From NCBI RefSeq assembly GCF_010868145.1, contig NZ_JAAGUY010000015.1, forward strand, positions 86,756-150,755: a stretch of DNA of 64,000 nucleotides. Direction: 5' to 3'. Position numbers and translations under genes: made by a program. Origin of the DNA: Nocardia cyriacigeorgica. GTDB taxonomy: Bacteria; Actinomycetota; Actinomycetes; Mycobacteriales; Mycobacteriaceae. How positions within the stretch are numbered: position 1 is the first letter of the stretch; every line of letters starts with the position of its first letter. Below the pieces are notes generated by a model, which was not told the origin of the DNA, did no database searches, and worked only from the letters and a program-made list of their open reading frames with translations. This document shows, piece after piece, positions 32,404-40,735 of this stretch.

Positions 32404-35142
32404 ATGCTGCACGGGCGGGACGCCGAACAGGCCGAGATAGACCGGCTTCTTGATGCGGCGCGCGCGGGGCGCAGTGGGGCGCTGGTACTGCGCGGCGAGC
32501 CGGGCATCGGGAAGACGGCGCTGCTGGATTATGCCGCAGCACAAGGCATTCCCGCTGCTCGTAGCGCGGGCATCGAGTCCGAGGCCGAACTGCCGTTCGC
32601 GGGCCTGCATCTGCTGGTCCGGCCCGGTATGGCGCTGGCGGACCGACTGCCCGAGCAGCAGCGCGATGCTCTGCGCGGCGCATTCGGGCTGGCGCCGCGC
32701 GATCCGGGCGACCGCATGCTGATCGGCCTGGCCGTGCTGACGCTGCTGGCCGAGGAATCCGCCGACGGACCGCTGCTGTGCCTGGTCGACGATGCGCACT
32801 GGCTCGACCGAGCCACCGCCGAAGCGCTGCTGTTCGCCGCGCGCAGACTCGACGCCGAGGGCGTGGTGATGCTGTTCGCCACCCGCGCGGGCGATTCCGA
32901 CTTCCCGGCACCCGGGCTCCCGGAACTCCGCGTGACCGGCATCCCGCAGGACGCGGCCGCCGCCCTCGTCGACAGCCGGGCCCCCGACCTCGCACCGGTC
33001 CTGCGATATCGGCTACTCACCGAGGCGATGGGCAATCCGCTGGCACTGCTGGAGCTACCCGCGCTGCTTGCGGCCGAAGCACCCGATGCGGGCCCGAACC
33101 CACTGCCACTCACCGACCGGCTGCGGGTGGCGTTCCGAGGCCAAGTCAGTGGACTGCCGGAACCCACGATGACGGTGCTGCTCGTCGCCGCCGCAGCGCA
33201 CACCGCCGACCTGACGACAGTGCTGCGCGCAGCCGAAATACTCGGCGCCCAGCTGAGCGATCTACGACCCGCCGAAGATGCCGGGCTGGTGTACAGCGAC
33301 GGTCGCGCCCTCACATTCCGTCATCCGATGCTGCGCTCGGCGGTCTATCAGGGCGCGAGCCTGACTCGAAGGCTCGCGGCCCATCGCGCGCTGGCGGAGG
33401 CCGCGACCGCTGAAGAGGACGCCGACCTGCGCGCCTGGCATCTGGCCGCCGCGACGACCGGACCCGACGAGGCGACCGCTGCCGCGCTGGAGGACACCGC
33501 CGAGCGTGCCCGCGTGCGCAGCGGTTACCACGGGGCTGTCGCGGCGTACGAGCGCGCGGCGGGACTGAGCACAGAGTCCGGTGGCCGGGCTCGGCGGCTG
33601 GTGCTGGCCGCCGAAACCGCCGTGGAGGCAGGACAATTCGACCGCGCTCGCGCGTTGGCCGAACGAGCGGGAGAAGCCGATGCGGGCGCGCTGTCGGCGC
33701 GGCTCGACCATGTGCGCGGCACGGCCGAATTCGGCGCCGGCCGCCCACGCACCGCACATGAACTGCTGCTGAGCGCCGCGGAGGCCGGCACCGACCCGTC
33801 GCGGACGGCACGCATCCTGACCCAGGCCGTCCACGCCGCCTGGTACCTCGGAGCCGATGAGCTCGCCGAGGTCGCCGATCGGGCTCGTGCGCTCAGGCTG
33901 CCCCCGACAGATCCGATGGCACCGATCGTCGATTACCTTTTCGCCGCCACGCTCGATCTCCACCCCCAATTCGCGTCCGACAGCACTGTGCCTCGAGCAG
34001 AGGCACACCCGGCATCCCCGCGTATCGACCTGCGCACCGCGGCCACCGCTGCGCGACGCAACGGTGCCGACAGTCCGCGCGATCTGGTGCAGATGTGTGG
34101 CGCGGGGTTGGTCGTCGGCGCGGATGAGCAGGTGGGGGAGCTGGCAAGGGAACTGCTGGCGCAGTGCCGCGATCAGGGCCGGATCGCGCTGCTGCCACCC
34201 CTCTTGTTCTTCCGGGCGGAAGCCGAACTGTTCCTCGGCAGGCCACGGGAATCGCGGGTCGCGGCCGCCGAAGGGTTGCGGATCGCCGAGGACATCGGCA
34301 ACGGGCACTGGATCAGCCAGTTGTGCGGATTCCTCGCGTATCTCGGCGCGCTCGAAGGTGCCGAACGCGAGTGCGCCGAGTTCGTCGGCAAGGCGCTGGC
34401 CGATGACCTCGGCGGTCCGGATGCAGCAGGCGCGACGTGGACCCACGCAGCGCTCGGCCTGCTCGATCTGGGGCTCGGCAAAGTCGACGGGGCGTTGTCG
34501 CGGCTGACCGCGCTCACTGTCGAACCGGCGCGTCATCAGGTCATCGGGTTGCGCGTGCTGCCGGATCTGGTCGAGGCGGCGGTGCGCGCCGATGCCCCGC
34601 AGCAGGCTGCCGAAGCCCGCGACCGGCTGACGACGTGGGCACGGGCCAGCGGCGCCGACTGGATTACCGCACTCGACCACCGCGCCCACGCACTCACCAC
34701 ACAGGACGAGACCGCCGAACAACATTTCCGCGATGCACTCCCCCTTGGCGGTCGCCCCTTCGATACAGCGCGCACCCAGCTGCTGTTCGGTGAATGGTTG
34801 CGCCGCGACAAACGCAAGACCGAGGCGCGCACCCAGCTCGAGGCCGCCGCCGAAACCTTCGATCGGCTCGGATTCACACCGTGGGCGCAGCGGGCCAACG
34901 GGGAGCTCGCGGCGCTGGGTGTCGGGTCGGCATCCCGCCCGGTGCGGGGTCCTGCCGCCAGTTTGACGCCGCAAGAGCTGCAGATCGTGCGATTGGCAGC
35001 CCAGGGCTTGTCGAATCGCGATATCGCCGCCCAGCTGGTGCTCAGTCCGCGCACGGTCGGGCATCACCTGTACAAGGCGTATCCGAAGCTCGGGGTGGTA
35101 TCGCGCGGCGAACTAGTGGATCTGTCACTGGGGCCGGACTGA
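32404..35142 (+). CDS. Large ATP-binding LuxR-family regulator (LAL type)
   Basis: 912 residues. An N-terminal AAA-like ATPase has Walker A GEPGIGKT (residues 31-38) and Walker B LLCLVDDAHWLD (about 122). A long TPR-like helical middle follows, and a C-terminal GerE HTH (LTPQELQIVRLAAQGLSNRDIAAQLVLSPRTVGHHLYKAYPKLGV). This is the LAL (large ATP-binding LuxR) pattern; such proteins are often pathway-specific activators. A TACCGT -10 box lies seven bases before ATG 32404, so it is probably leaderless. Its targets are not evident: no biosynthetic cluster is adjacent. Confidence 0.88.
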   Translation: MLHGRDAEQAEIDRLLDAARAGRSGALVLRGEPGIGKTALLDYAAAQGIPAARSAGIESEAELPFAGLHLLVRPGMALADRLPEQQRDALRGAFGLAPRDPGDRMLIGLAVLTLLAEESADGPLLCLVDDAHWLDRATAEALLFAARRLDAEGVVMLFATRAGDSDFPAPGLPELRVTGIPQDAAAALVDSRAPDLAPVLRYRLLTEAMGNPLALLELPALLAAEAPDAGPNPLPLTDRLRVAFRGQVSGLPEPTMTVLLVAAAAHTADLTTVLRAAEILGAQLSDLRPAEDAGLVYSDGRALTFRHPMLRSAVYQGASLTRRLAAHRALAEAATAEEDADLRAWHLAAATTGPDEATAAALEDTAERARVRSGYHGAVAAYERAAGLSTESGGRARRLVLAAETAVEAGQFDRARALAERAGEADAGALSARLDHVRGTAEFGAGRPRTAHELLLSAAEAGTDPSRTARILTQAVHAAWYLGADELAEVADRARALRLPPTDPMAPIVDYLFAATLDLHPQFASDSTVPRAEAHPASPRIDLRTAATAARRNGADSPRDLVQMCGAGLVVGADEQVGELARELLAQCRDQGRIALLPPLLFFRAEAELFLGRPRESRVAAAEGLRIAEDIGNGHWISQLCGFLAYLGALEGAERECAEFVGKALADDLGGPDAAGATWTHAALGLLDLGLGKVDGALSRLTALTVEPARHQVIGLRVLPDLVEAAVRADAPQQAAEARDRLTTWARASGADWITALDHRAHALTTQDETAEQHFRDALPLGGRPFDTARTQLLFGEWLRRDKRKTEARTQLEAAAETFDRLGFTPWAQRANGELAALGVGSASRPVRGPAASLTPQELQIVRLAAQGLSNRDIAAQLVLSPRTVGHHLYKAYPKLGVVSRGELVDLSLGPD

Positions 35143-35251
35143 GTGAACGGCTCGACCACCGCCCGGTTTCTTCGGCGTCAACCGCGCGACGCGGGTGACT
35201 CGATCGCGCCGCCATGGAGGCCACGCGGCGTCGGGCCTGGCAAGCCGGCGG

Positions 35252-35488
35252 TCAGGAACGCGCGCGAACCAGCCCGACGATCCACACCAGGCTGGTGACA
35301 GCCGCTGCAGCGAGCACGGCGACCTGCCCGGAACCGACGATCAGCGCCAATGCCAGACCAGCAAGCACACCCGCGACCAGCGCTTCCAGCTTGTACACCG
35401 GCCAGGCGCTACCCGCGATATCGATCGTCGCAGGGCGAGCCGGCAGTGCGCGGCTCGTAGCGCGAAGTTCGGGGTGGTACGCGGTCAT
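35252..35488 (-). CDS. Small membrane protein
   Basis: 78 residues from ATG 35488, with two C-terminal hydrophobic helices (LEALVAGVLAGLALALIVG and QVAVLAAAAVTSLVWIVGLVRA) after a polar N-terminus. GAGGA precedes the ATG closely. It converges on the LuxR gene and is divergent from the Rv1558-like gene. Not recognised; probably a short two-helix inner-membrane protein. Confidence 0.55.
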   Translation of the reverse strand: MTAYHPELRATSRALPARPATIDIAGSAWPVYKLEALVAGVLAGLALALIVGSGQVAVLAAAAVTSLVWIVGLVRARS

Positions 35489-35618
35489 GTCCTCAGGGTA
35501 TACGGACAGCAAAGTTAGGGCCAGCGAACTTTTTGTCGCGGGCGCCACATACATCGGTCAGCGGCCGGAATCGCGGCCCACGGGAACAAGGACGCGGCCC
35601 CTCGCTGTTGCCGCAGAT

Positions 35619-36053
35619 ATGCCACTTACAGGGGAATACGCACCGAGCACATCTGATTGGGCCCGCAAGCAGGCGGAGACCTACGAGAACTCCGGCGGCG
35701 AAAAGGGCACCACGATGAACGGCGTGCCCGTCGTCCTGCTCACCACCCGCGGGGCGAAGACCGGCAAATTGCGCAAAACGCCGCTGATGCGGGTCGAGCA
35801 CGACGGCGAGTACGCCGTGGTCGCCTCGCTGGGCGGGGCGCCCAAGCATCCGGTCTGGTATTTCAACATCAAGGCCGAACCGCATGTCGAACTCCGCGAC
35901 GGCACTGTCACCAAGGACTACACCGCGCGCGAGGTCGTCGGTGCGGAGAAGGCGCTGTGGTGGGAGCGTGCGGTCGCGGTATGGCCGGACTACGCCAACT
36001 ATCAGACCAAGACCACGCGCCAGATCCCGGTCTTCGTCCTCACCCCGCACTGA
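35619..36053 (+). CDS. Deazaflavin (F420)-dependent nitroreductase, Ddn/Rv1558-like
   Basis: 144 residues. DWARKQAETYENSGGEKGTTMNGVPVVLLTTRGAKTGKLRKTPLMRV, then EYAVVASLGGAPKHPVWYFNIKAEP and the C-terminal ALWWERAVAVWPDYANYQTKTTRQIPVFVL match the Ddn family (including Ddn and Rv1558 of M. tuberculosis), which use F420H2. The ATG at 35619 gives the usual length; the frame is open upstream. It lies just before ilvA, as Rv1558 does before ilvA in M. tuberculosis (from memory). Physiological substrate unknown; quinone reduction is known for Ddn. Confidence 0.85.
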   Translation: MPLTGEYAPSTSDWARKQAETYENSGGEKGTTMNGVPVVLLTTRGAKTGKLRKTPLMRVEHDGEYAVVASLGGAPKHPVWYFNIKAEPHVELRDGTVTKDYTAREVVGAEKALWWERAVAVWPDYANYQTKTTRQIPVFVLTPH

Positions 36054-36062
36054 CCTCCACTA

Positions 36063-36095
36063 CCACCCGCCGCAGCGGCGCCGCGCGGCGGGTGG
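36063..36095. terminator. Hairpin between the Ddn-like gene and ilvA
   Basis: An 11-bp perfect stem (36063-36073 with 36085-36095) around an 11-base loop, 9 bp after the stop of the preceding gene and 12 bp before the ilvA start. It likely separates the two transcripts; no T tract. Confidence 0.6.
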
Positions 36096-36107
36096 CACCA
36101 TATTCGG

Positions 36108-37460
36108 GTGTCGGATCCGCTTCGTGTTCTCGCTGAACTGTCCACCCGTCCGCCGTTGAACGCGGACGAGATCGACGCGGCCGCGAAGCGAATTTCCGAC
36201 ATTATCGAGCCGACCCCGTTGCAGCTGTGCCCGCGCCTGTCCCAGCTGACCGGCGCGCAGGTCTACCTCAAGCGCGAAGACCTCACGGTCGTCCGCTCCT
36301 ACAAGCTGCGCGGCGCCTACAACCTGGTCGTTCAGCTCAGCGAACACGAACGCGCCGCGGGCGTCGTCACCGCCAGTGCGGGCAACCACGCCCAGGGCGT
36401 CGCGTTCGCGTGCCGCGCGATGGGCATCAAGGGCCGTGTCTACGTCCCCACCACCACACCGAAGCAGAAACGCGATCGTATCCGCATCCACGGCGGTGAA
36501 TTCGTCGAGCTGATCGCGGTCGGCGAAACCTACGACGCGGCCGCCGCGGCCGCCGCCGACGATGTGGCGCGCACCGGCGCGACCATGGTGCCGCCGTTCG
36601 ATGACACGCGCACCGCGGCCGGGCAGGGCACCATCGCCGCGGAGATCCTCGACCAGCTCGGCAGTACCCCCGATCTGGTGGTCGTGCCGGTCGGTGGCGG
36701 CGGCTGCCTGGCCGGTATCGGCACCTACCTGCGGGAACGTTCACCACGCACCGCCATCCTCGGCGTCGAACCCGCGGGGGCCGCCTCGATGACGGCGGCG
36801 CTGGTCGCGGGCGGCCCGGTGACGCTGCCGGAGATCGACCCGTTCGTCGACGGCGCCGCGGTGCGCCGGATCGGCGATGTGCCGTATGCGGCGGTCGCCG
36901 GATTCGGTGGCCGGGTGGTCACACACGGATCGCTGCCGTTACTGGTGGCGACCGAATCCCCGTCCGGTGCGGGGTCGTTCCGGATGCTGCAGGTCGACGA
37001 GGGCGCCATCTGCACAACGATGCTCGAGCTGTATCAGAACGAGGGCATCATCGCCGAACCCGCCGGTGCACTCGCGGTGACGGCGCTGGCCGGTATCGAG
37101 ATCGAACCGGGTTCCACGGTGGTGTGCCTGGTGTCGGGCGGCAACAACGATGTCTCCCGCTACGGCGAGGTCATCGAACGCTCCCTCGTGCATCAGGGCC
37201 TCAAGCACTACTTCCTGGTGGACTTCCCGCAGGAACCGGGTGCGCTGCGCCGCTTCCTCGACGAGGTCCTCGGTCCCGACGACGACATCACCCTGTTCGA
37301 ATACGTCAAGCGCAACAACCGGGAGACCGGTGCGGCGTTGGTCGGTATCGAACTCGGCGCTCCGGAAGAGCTCGAGCCGCTGATGGCGCGCATCGACGCC
37401 TCGCCCATCCAGTGTGAGCGCCTCGAACCGGATTCACCGGCCTACCGCTATCTGACCTGA
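36108..37460 (+). CDS. ilvA: Threonine dehydratase (threonine ammonia-lyase)
   Basis: 450 residues. Converts threonine to 2-oxobutanoate, the first committed step of isoleucine synthesis. The PLP lysine is in VRSYKLRGAYN (Lys 66), the ASAGNHAQG motif binds the substrate, and VPVGGGGCLAGIG is the phosphate loop. About residues 340-450 form the ACT-like regulatory domain (HYFLVDFPQEPGALRRFLDEVLGPDDDI), so it is likely feedback-inhibited by isoleucine. GTG 36108 starts with SDPLRVLAEL, as in related proteins. The 3' end overlaps treZ's by 13 bp (convergent). Confidence 0.95.
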   Translation: MSDPLRVLAELSTRPPLNADEIDAAAKRISDIIEPTPLQLCPRLSQLTGAQVYLKREDLTVVRSYKLRGAYNLVVQLSEHERAAGVVTASAGNHAQGVAFACRAMGIKGRVYVPTTTPKQKRDRIRIHGGEFVELIAVGETYDAAAAAAADDVARTGATMVPPFDDTRTAAGQGTIAAEILDQLGSTPDLVVVPVGGGGCLAGIGTYLRERSPRTAILGVEPAGAASMTAALVAGGPVTLPEIDPFVDGAAVRRIGDVPYAAVAGFGGRVVTHGSLPLLVATESPSGAGSFRMLQVDEGAICTTMLELYQNEGIIAEPAGALAVTALAGIEIEPGSTVVCLVSGGNNDVSRYGEVIERSLVHQGLKHYFLVDFPQEPGALRRFLDEVLGPDDDITLFEYVKRNNRETGAALVGIELGAPEELEPLMARIDASPIQCERLEPDSPAYRYLT

Positions 37461-39244
37461 GCACCGCTCGCTGGGTGCGCTGCGTCGACCACGAGCGCAC
37501 CCTGCGAGCGATTCAGCGCGCCCGCGGTGTCCAGAACAACGAAGGAATGCCCCGCGATCGTTGTGGTTCCTTCGCCGTGCGCCGGCGGATCCCAGTGCAG
37601 CAGCGATTCTCCGGCGATCGGCACGGTCACCGGGTCGGTGGCCAAGTTGTACGCCAGCACCAGCGTGCCTCGACGGATCACGATCCAGCGTGCGTCCTCG
37701 TCGTAGTCGATATCTGTTGCCGATGCCCACGAGTCGGTGATCTCGCTGCGGCTGCGCCGGAGGGCGATCAGCTCGCGGTAGCAGGCGAGCAGACGGGAAG
37801 GTGCGGCGTCGCCGGTTTCGGACCAGTCCAGCGTCGAGCGTTCGAAGGTCGCCGGGTCCTGCGGATCGGGTACGTCGTCGGTGGACCAGCCGTGTTCGGC
37901 GAATTCGGCGCGTCGCCCGGCCGCGGTGGCCGCACCGATGCCGGGATCGGTATGCGAGGTGAAGTACTGGAACGGGGTGCGCGCACCCCACTCCTCCCCC
38001 ATGAACAGCATCGGAGTGAAGGGCGAGAGCAGAATCAGTGCCGCCTTGATGGCCAGCTGACCGTCGGACAGGTAGGCGCTCGGACGGTCGCCGGTGGCCC
38101 GGTTGCCGATCTGGTCGTGCGTGCAGGTGTAGGCCAGCAGTGCCGAAGCCGGAAGCGCCGCACGGTCCAACGGTCTGCCGTGCCTGCGACTGCGAAACGT
38201 GGAATATGTTCCGGCATGGAAGAATCCGTGCGACCACGCCCGAGCGAGGCAGGCCATGGAGCCGTAGTCGACGTAGTAGCCCTGGCGTTCGCCCGACACC
38301 GCGGAATGGACGGCATGGTGCAGGTCATCGTTCCACTGGCCGGTCAGCCCGTAGCCGCCCGCCGCGCGCGGGGTGATCAGCCTCGGATCGTTGAGGTCGC
38401 TTTCGGCGATCAAGGTCAGCGGGCGGCCCAGATGCGTGGCGAGACGGTCGGTGTCGGCAGCGAGTTCGGCGAGCAGATGGGTCGCGGTGGTGTCGGCGAG
38501 CGCATGCACCGCGTCCAGGCGTAGTGCGTCGATATGGAAGTCGCGGAACCAGCGCAGGGCATTGTCGATGATGTAGCGGCGCACCTCGTCGGAGCCGGGC
38601 CCATCGAGATTCAGCCGCTGCCCCCAGGTATTGCGCTGCTCGGCGAGATAGGGCCCGAACCTGGGCAGATAGTTGCCCACCGGGCCCAGATGGTTGTAGA
38701 CGACGTCGAGCGCCACCCCCAGACCACGCCCGTGGCAGGCGTCGACGAACCGGCGCAGCCCGTCGGGCCCGCCGTACGGCTCGTGCACCGCGTACCAGAG
38801 CACTCCGTCGTAGCCCCAGTTCCGCGGCCCATCGAAGGCATTGACCGGCATCAACTCCACCACCGTCACGCCGAGCTGCACGAGATGGTCCAGCTGCTCG
38901 ATCGCCGCGTCGAATGTTCCCGCCGGCGTGAACGTGCCGATATGCAGCTCGTAGACGATCGCATCCGGCAGCTGCCTGCCGGTCCAGCGGGTGTCGGTCC
39001 AGTCGCTCGGCACGATGTTGTGCAGTGCCGAACGGGCGTGCACACCGTCGGGCTGACGGGGAGAGCGTGGGTCTGGGAGGACGGTCGGATCGTCGTCGAG
39101 GAGGTAGCCGTAGCGGGCGTCCGGTGCGGAGTCGACCTCGGCGCGCCACCAGCCGTCGTCGGATCGCGTCATCGGATGCACGACGCCCGCGACATCCAGC
39201 CGCACCAGATCGGGCGTCGGCGCCCACACCTCGAACCAGGTCAC
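37448..39244 (-). CDS. treZ: Malto-oligosyltrehalose trehalohydrolase
   Basis: 598 residues from GTG 39244. Releases trehalose from the maltooligosyl-trehalose made by TreY. The N-terminal CBM48-like domain (TWFEVWAPTPDLVRLDVAG), then IVYELHIGTFTPAGTF, LDVVYNHLGPVGNYLPRFGPY, the nucleophile Asp in IDALRLDAVHAL, the Glu in LIAESDLNDPRL and TCTHDQIGNRATGDR define TreZ. The frame is open 35 codons upstream with no support. It is convergent with ilvA, with overlapping stops, and lies about 22 kb from treX-treY with which it must work. Confidence 0.93.
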   Translation of the reverse strand: MTWFEVWAPTPDLVRLDVAGVVHPMTRSDDGWWRAEVDSAPDARYGYLLDDDPTVLPDPRSPRQPDGVHARSALHNIVPSDWTDTRWTGRQLPDAIVYELHIGTFTPAGTFDAAIEQLDHLVQLGVTVVELMPVNAFDGPRNWGYDGVLWYAVHEPYGGPDGLRRFVDACHGRGLGVALDVVYNHLGPVGNYLPRFGPYLAEQRNTWGQRLNLDGPGSDEVRRYIIDNALRWFRDFHIDALRLDAVHALADTTATHLLAELAADTDRLATHLGRPLTLIAESDLNDPRLITPRAAGGYGLTGQWNDDLHHAVHSAVSGERQGYYVDYGSMACLARAWSHGFFHAGTYSTFRSRRHGRPLDRAALPASALLAYTCTHDQIGNRATGDRPSAYLSDGQLAIKAALILLSPFTPMLFMGEEWGARTPFQYFTSHTDPGIGAATAAGRRAEFAEHGWSTDDVPDPQDPATFERSTLDWSETGDAAPSRLLACYRELIALRRSRSEITDSWASATDIDYDEDARWIVIRRGTLVLAYNLATDPVTVPIAGESLLHWDPPAHGEGTTTIAGHSFVVLDTAGALNRSQGALVVDAAHPASGAQVR

Positions 39245-39359
39245 CGGGCCAGCATCGCATGAGGCGACATGATCGCCCGGCTGCCCGGCCCACCGCGGAT
39301 GCCGGGCACCGAGAGGCGCGCACTGGTGCGCACGTGTGGTTGCTGACACAGTGGAGGCC

Positions 39360-39974
39360 GTGGGTATCTACAACGATCGCGTCGTCCCCCGGCTGGTCGA
39401 CGTCGCCTGCGGGATCAGGATGAATGACAAACTGCGGGAGCGAGTGTGCGCAGGGCTGTCCGGACGGGTGGTGGAGATCGGGTTCGGGTCCGGGCTGAAT
39501 GTGCCGTTCTATCCGCCGACACTCCAGTCGGTGAGCGCGGTCGAACCAGCCGATCTGGGATGGAAACTCGCGGAGAAACGGGTGGCCGCGGCAACGGTAC
39601 CGATCGAGCGCGCCGGGCTGGACGGGCAGTCGCTGCCGTTCGACGACAACAGCTTCGACGCGGCGGTTTCGACGTGGACCATGTGCACCATCCCCGATAT
39701 CGATGCCGCCCTTGCCGAGATCCGGCGGGTGCTGGTTCCTGGCGGCACGCTGCACTTCGTCGAGCACGGGCTCGCCCCTGACCCCCGGGTCCAGAGCTGG
39801 CAGCATCGGCTGAATCCGATCCAGAACGTGGTCGCAGGCGGCTGCAACCTGGATCGGGATATCCGTGGGTTGATCGAGAGCGCCGGGTTCGAGATGCGCG
39901 AGATCGACGTCTTCTACGGTGGCCGGCCGAAGTTCATGGTGGCGCAGACGCTGGGTGTCGCCGTCTCGCCATAG
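39360..39974 (+). CDS. Class I SAM-dependent methyltransferase
   Basis: 204 residues. VVEIGFGSGLNVPFYP is the SAM-binding motif I, followed by AVEPADLGWKLAEKRV, the PFDDNSFDAAVSTWTMCTIPDIDAALAEIRRVLVPGG segment (motifs II and III) and FVEHGLAPDPRVQSWQHRLNPIQNVVAGGCNLDRDI, which is typical of UbiE/phospholipid-methyltransferase-like actinobacterial proteins. GTG 39360 gives VGIYNDRVVPRLVDVACG, a normal N-terminus for this group; an earlier GTG at 39336 is also open. It is divergent from treZ. The acceptor is unknown. Confidence 0.8.
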   Translation: MGIYNDRVVPRLVDVACGIRMNDKLRERVCAGLSGRVVEIGFGSGLNVPFYPPTLQSVSAVEPADLGWKLAEKRVAAATVPIERAGLDGQSLPFDDNSFDAAVSTWTMCTIPDIDAALAEIRRVLVPGGTLHFVEHGLAPDPRVQSWQHRLNPIQNVVAGGCNLDRDIRGLIESAGFEMREIDVFYGGRPKFMVAQTLGVAVSP

Positions 39975-40040
39975 CGGCAAGACCGGTCGAACAACTGCCG
40001 CTGTTCGTCCGCGCTACCGCAAGCCAGCGGTCCGCCAGTA

Positions 40041-40070
40041 TTGAATTGATCGGTCCAAAACTGCTAGGGT
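40041..40070 (+). promoter_or_regulatory. TetR promoter with operator
   Basis: TTGAAT (40041-40046), 18 bp, then TAGGGT (40065-40070), six bases before ATG 40077, suggest a leaderless promoter. The segment 40041-40060 is the reverse complement of the site upstream of the MFS gene (40699-40720), one base different over 20, so the same TetR protein probably binds both. Confidence 0.65.
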
Positions 40071-40076
40071 TTCCCC

Positions 40077-40649
40077 ATGGCACGACCACGCGGCTTCGAC
40101 GAGGACACAGCGGTCGACGCAGCCATGCGCGCGTTCTGGTCCGCGGGCTACGAGGCCACCTCCACCCAGGACCTGTGCACCGCCACCGGCCTCGGCCGCA
40201 GCAGCATCTACAACACCTTCTCCAGCAAGCACGACCTGTTCGAGCGGGCGCTCGCCCGCTATATGACCACCAAGAACGCCGCCACCGAGACGGTCCTGGA
40301 CTCCGACGCTTCGGCCAGGGAAAAGATCCACACCCTGCTGTGGCGGACCGTCGACACCCCCGACGACGATCCGATCGGCTGCCTGGTGGTCAACTCGACC
40401 GTCGAACTCGGCCCGCGTGACACCACGGTGGCCGCAGCCCTGAAGACGGATCAGCGATACCGCCTCGACCTGCTCACCGCCGTCATCGCGAGCGGACAGC
40501 GTGCCGGCGACATCGACCGAACCAAGGACGCCCGCGCCCTCGCACTGTTCGTGATCGCCACGATCAGCGGCATCCAGGTCGCCGCACGCGGCGGCGCCGA
40601 CCGTGACGAGCGCGCAGCCATCGCCACCACCGCCCTCGACGCCCTGTAA
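40077..40649 (+). CDS. TetR-family transcriptional regulator
   Basis: 190 residues. The HTH FDEDTAVDAAMRAFWSAGYEATSTQDLCTATGLGRSSIYNTFSSKHDLFERAL belongs to the AcrR/TetR type with a TetR_C-like helical C-terminus (LTAVIASGQRAGDIDRTKDARALALFVIATISGIQVAARGG). It starts leaderless at ATG 40077. A matching palindromic site lies before itself and before the MFS pump 87 bp downstream, so it probably represses both. A hairpin with a TTCG loop separates the two genes. Confidence 0.9.
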   Translation: MARPRGFDEDTAVDAAMRAFWSAGYEATSTQDLCTATGLGRSSIYNTFSSKHDLFERALARYMTTKNAATETVLDSDASAREKIHTLLWRTVDTPDDDPIGCLVVNSTVELGPRDTTVAAALKTDQRYRLDLLTAVIASGQRAGDIDRTKDARALALFVIATISGIQVAARGGADRDERAAIATTALDAL

Positions 40650-40661
40650 CCCGCACTCCCC

Positions 40662-40681
40662 CGGCGGCTTTCGAGCCGCCG
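40662..40681 (+). terminator. Hairpin with TTCG tetraloop after TetR gene
   Basis: An 8-bp stem, CGGCGGCT and AGCCGCCG, around TTCG, followed by CCTTTCTT, lies 12 bp after the TetR stop. The T-containing tail makes it a good intrinsic terminator, so the MFS gene uses its own promoter. Confidence 0.75.
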
Positions 40682-40698
40682 CCTTTCTTCTGCCCATA

Positions 40699-40720
40699 TT
40701 TTGGACTGATCAATTCAAAA
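40699..40720. promoter_or_regulatory. Palindromic operator before the Cmx-like MFS gene
   Basis: A 22-bp imperfect palindrome (arms TTTTGGACTGA and TCAATTCAAAA, two mismatches in 11) lies 15 bp before the MFS start. It recurs reversed in front of the TetR gene. It is likely the regulator's operator at the pump promoter. Confidence 0.6.
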
Positions 40721-40735
40721 CAAGGAAGGTCTCTC

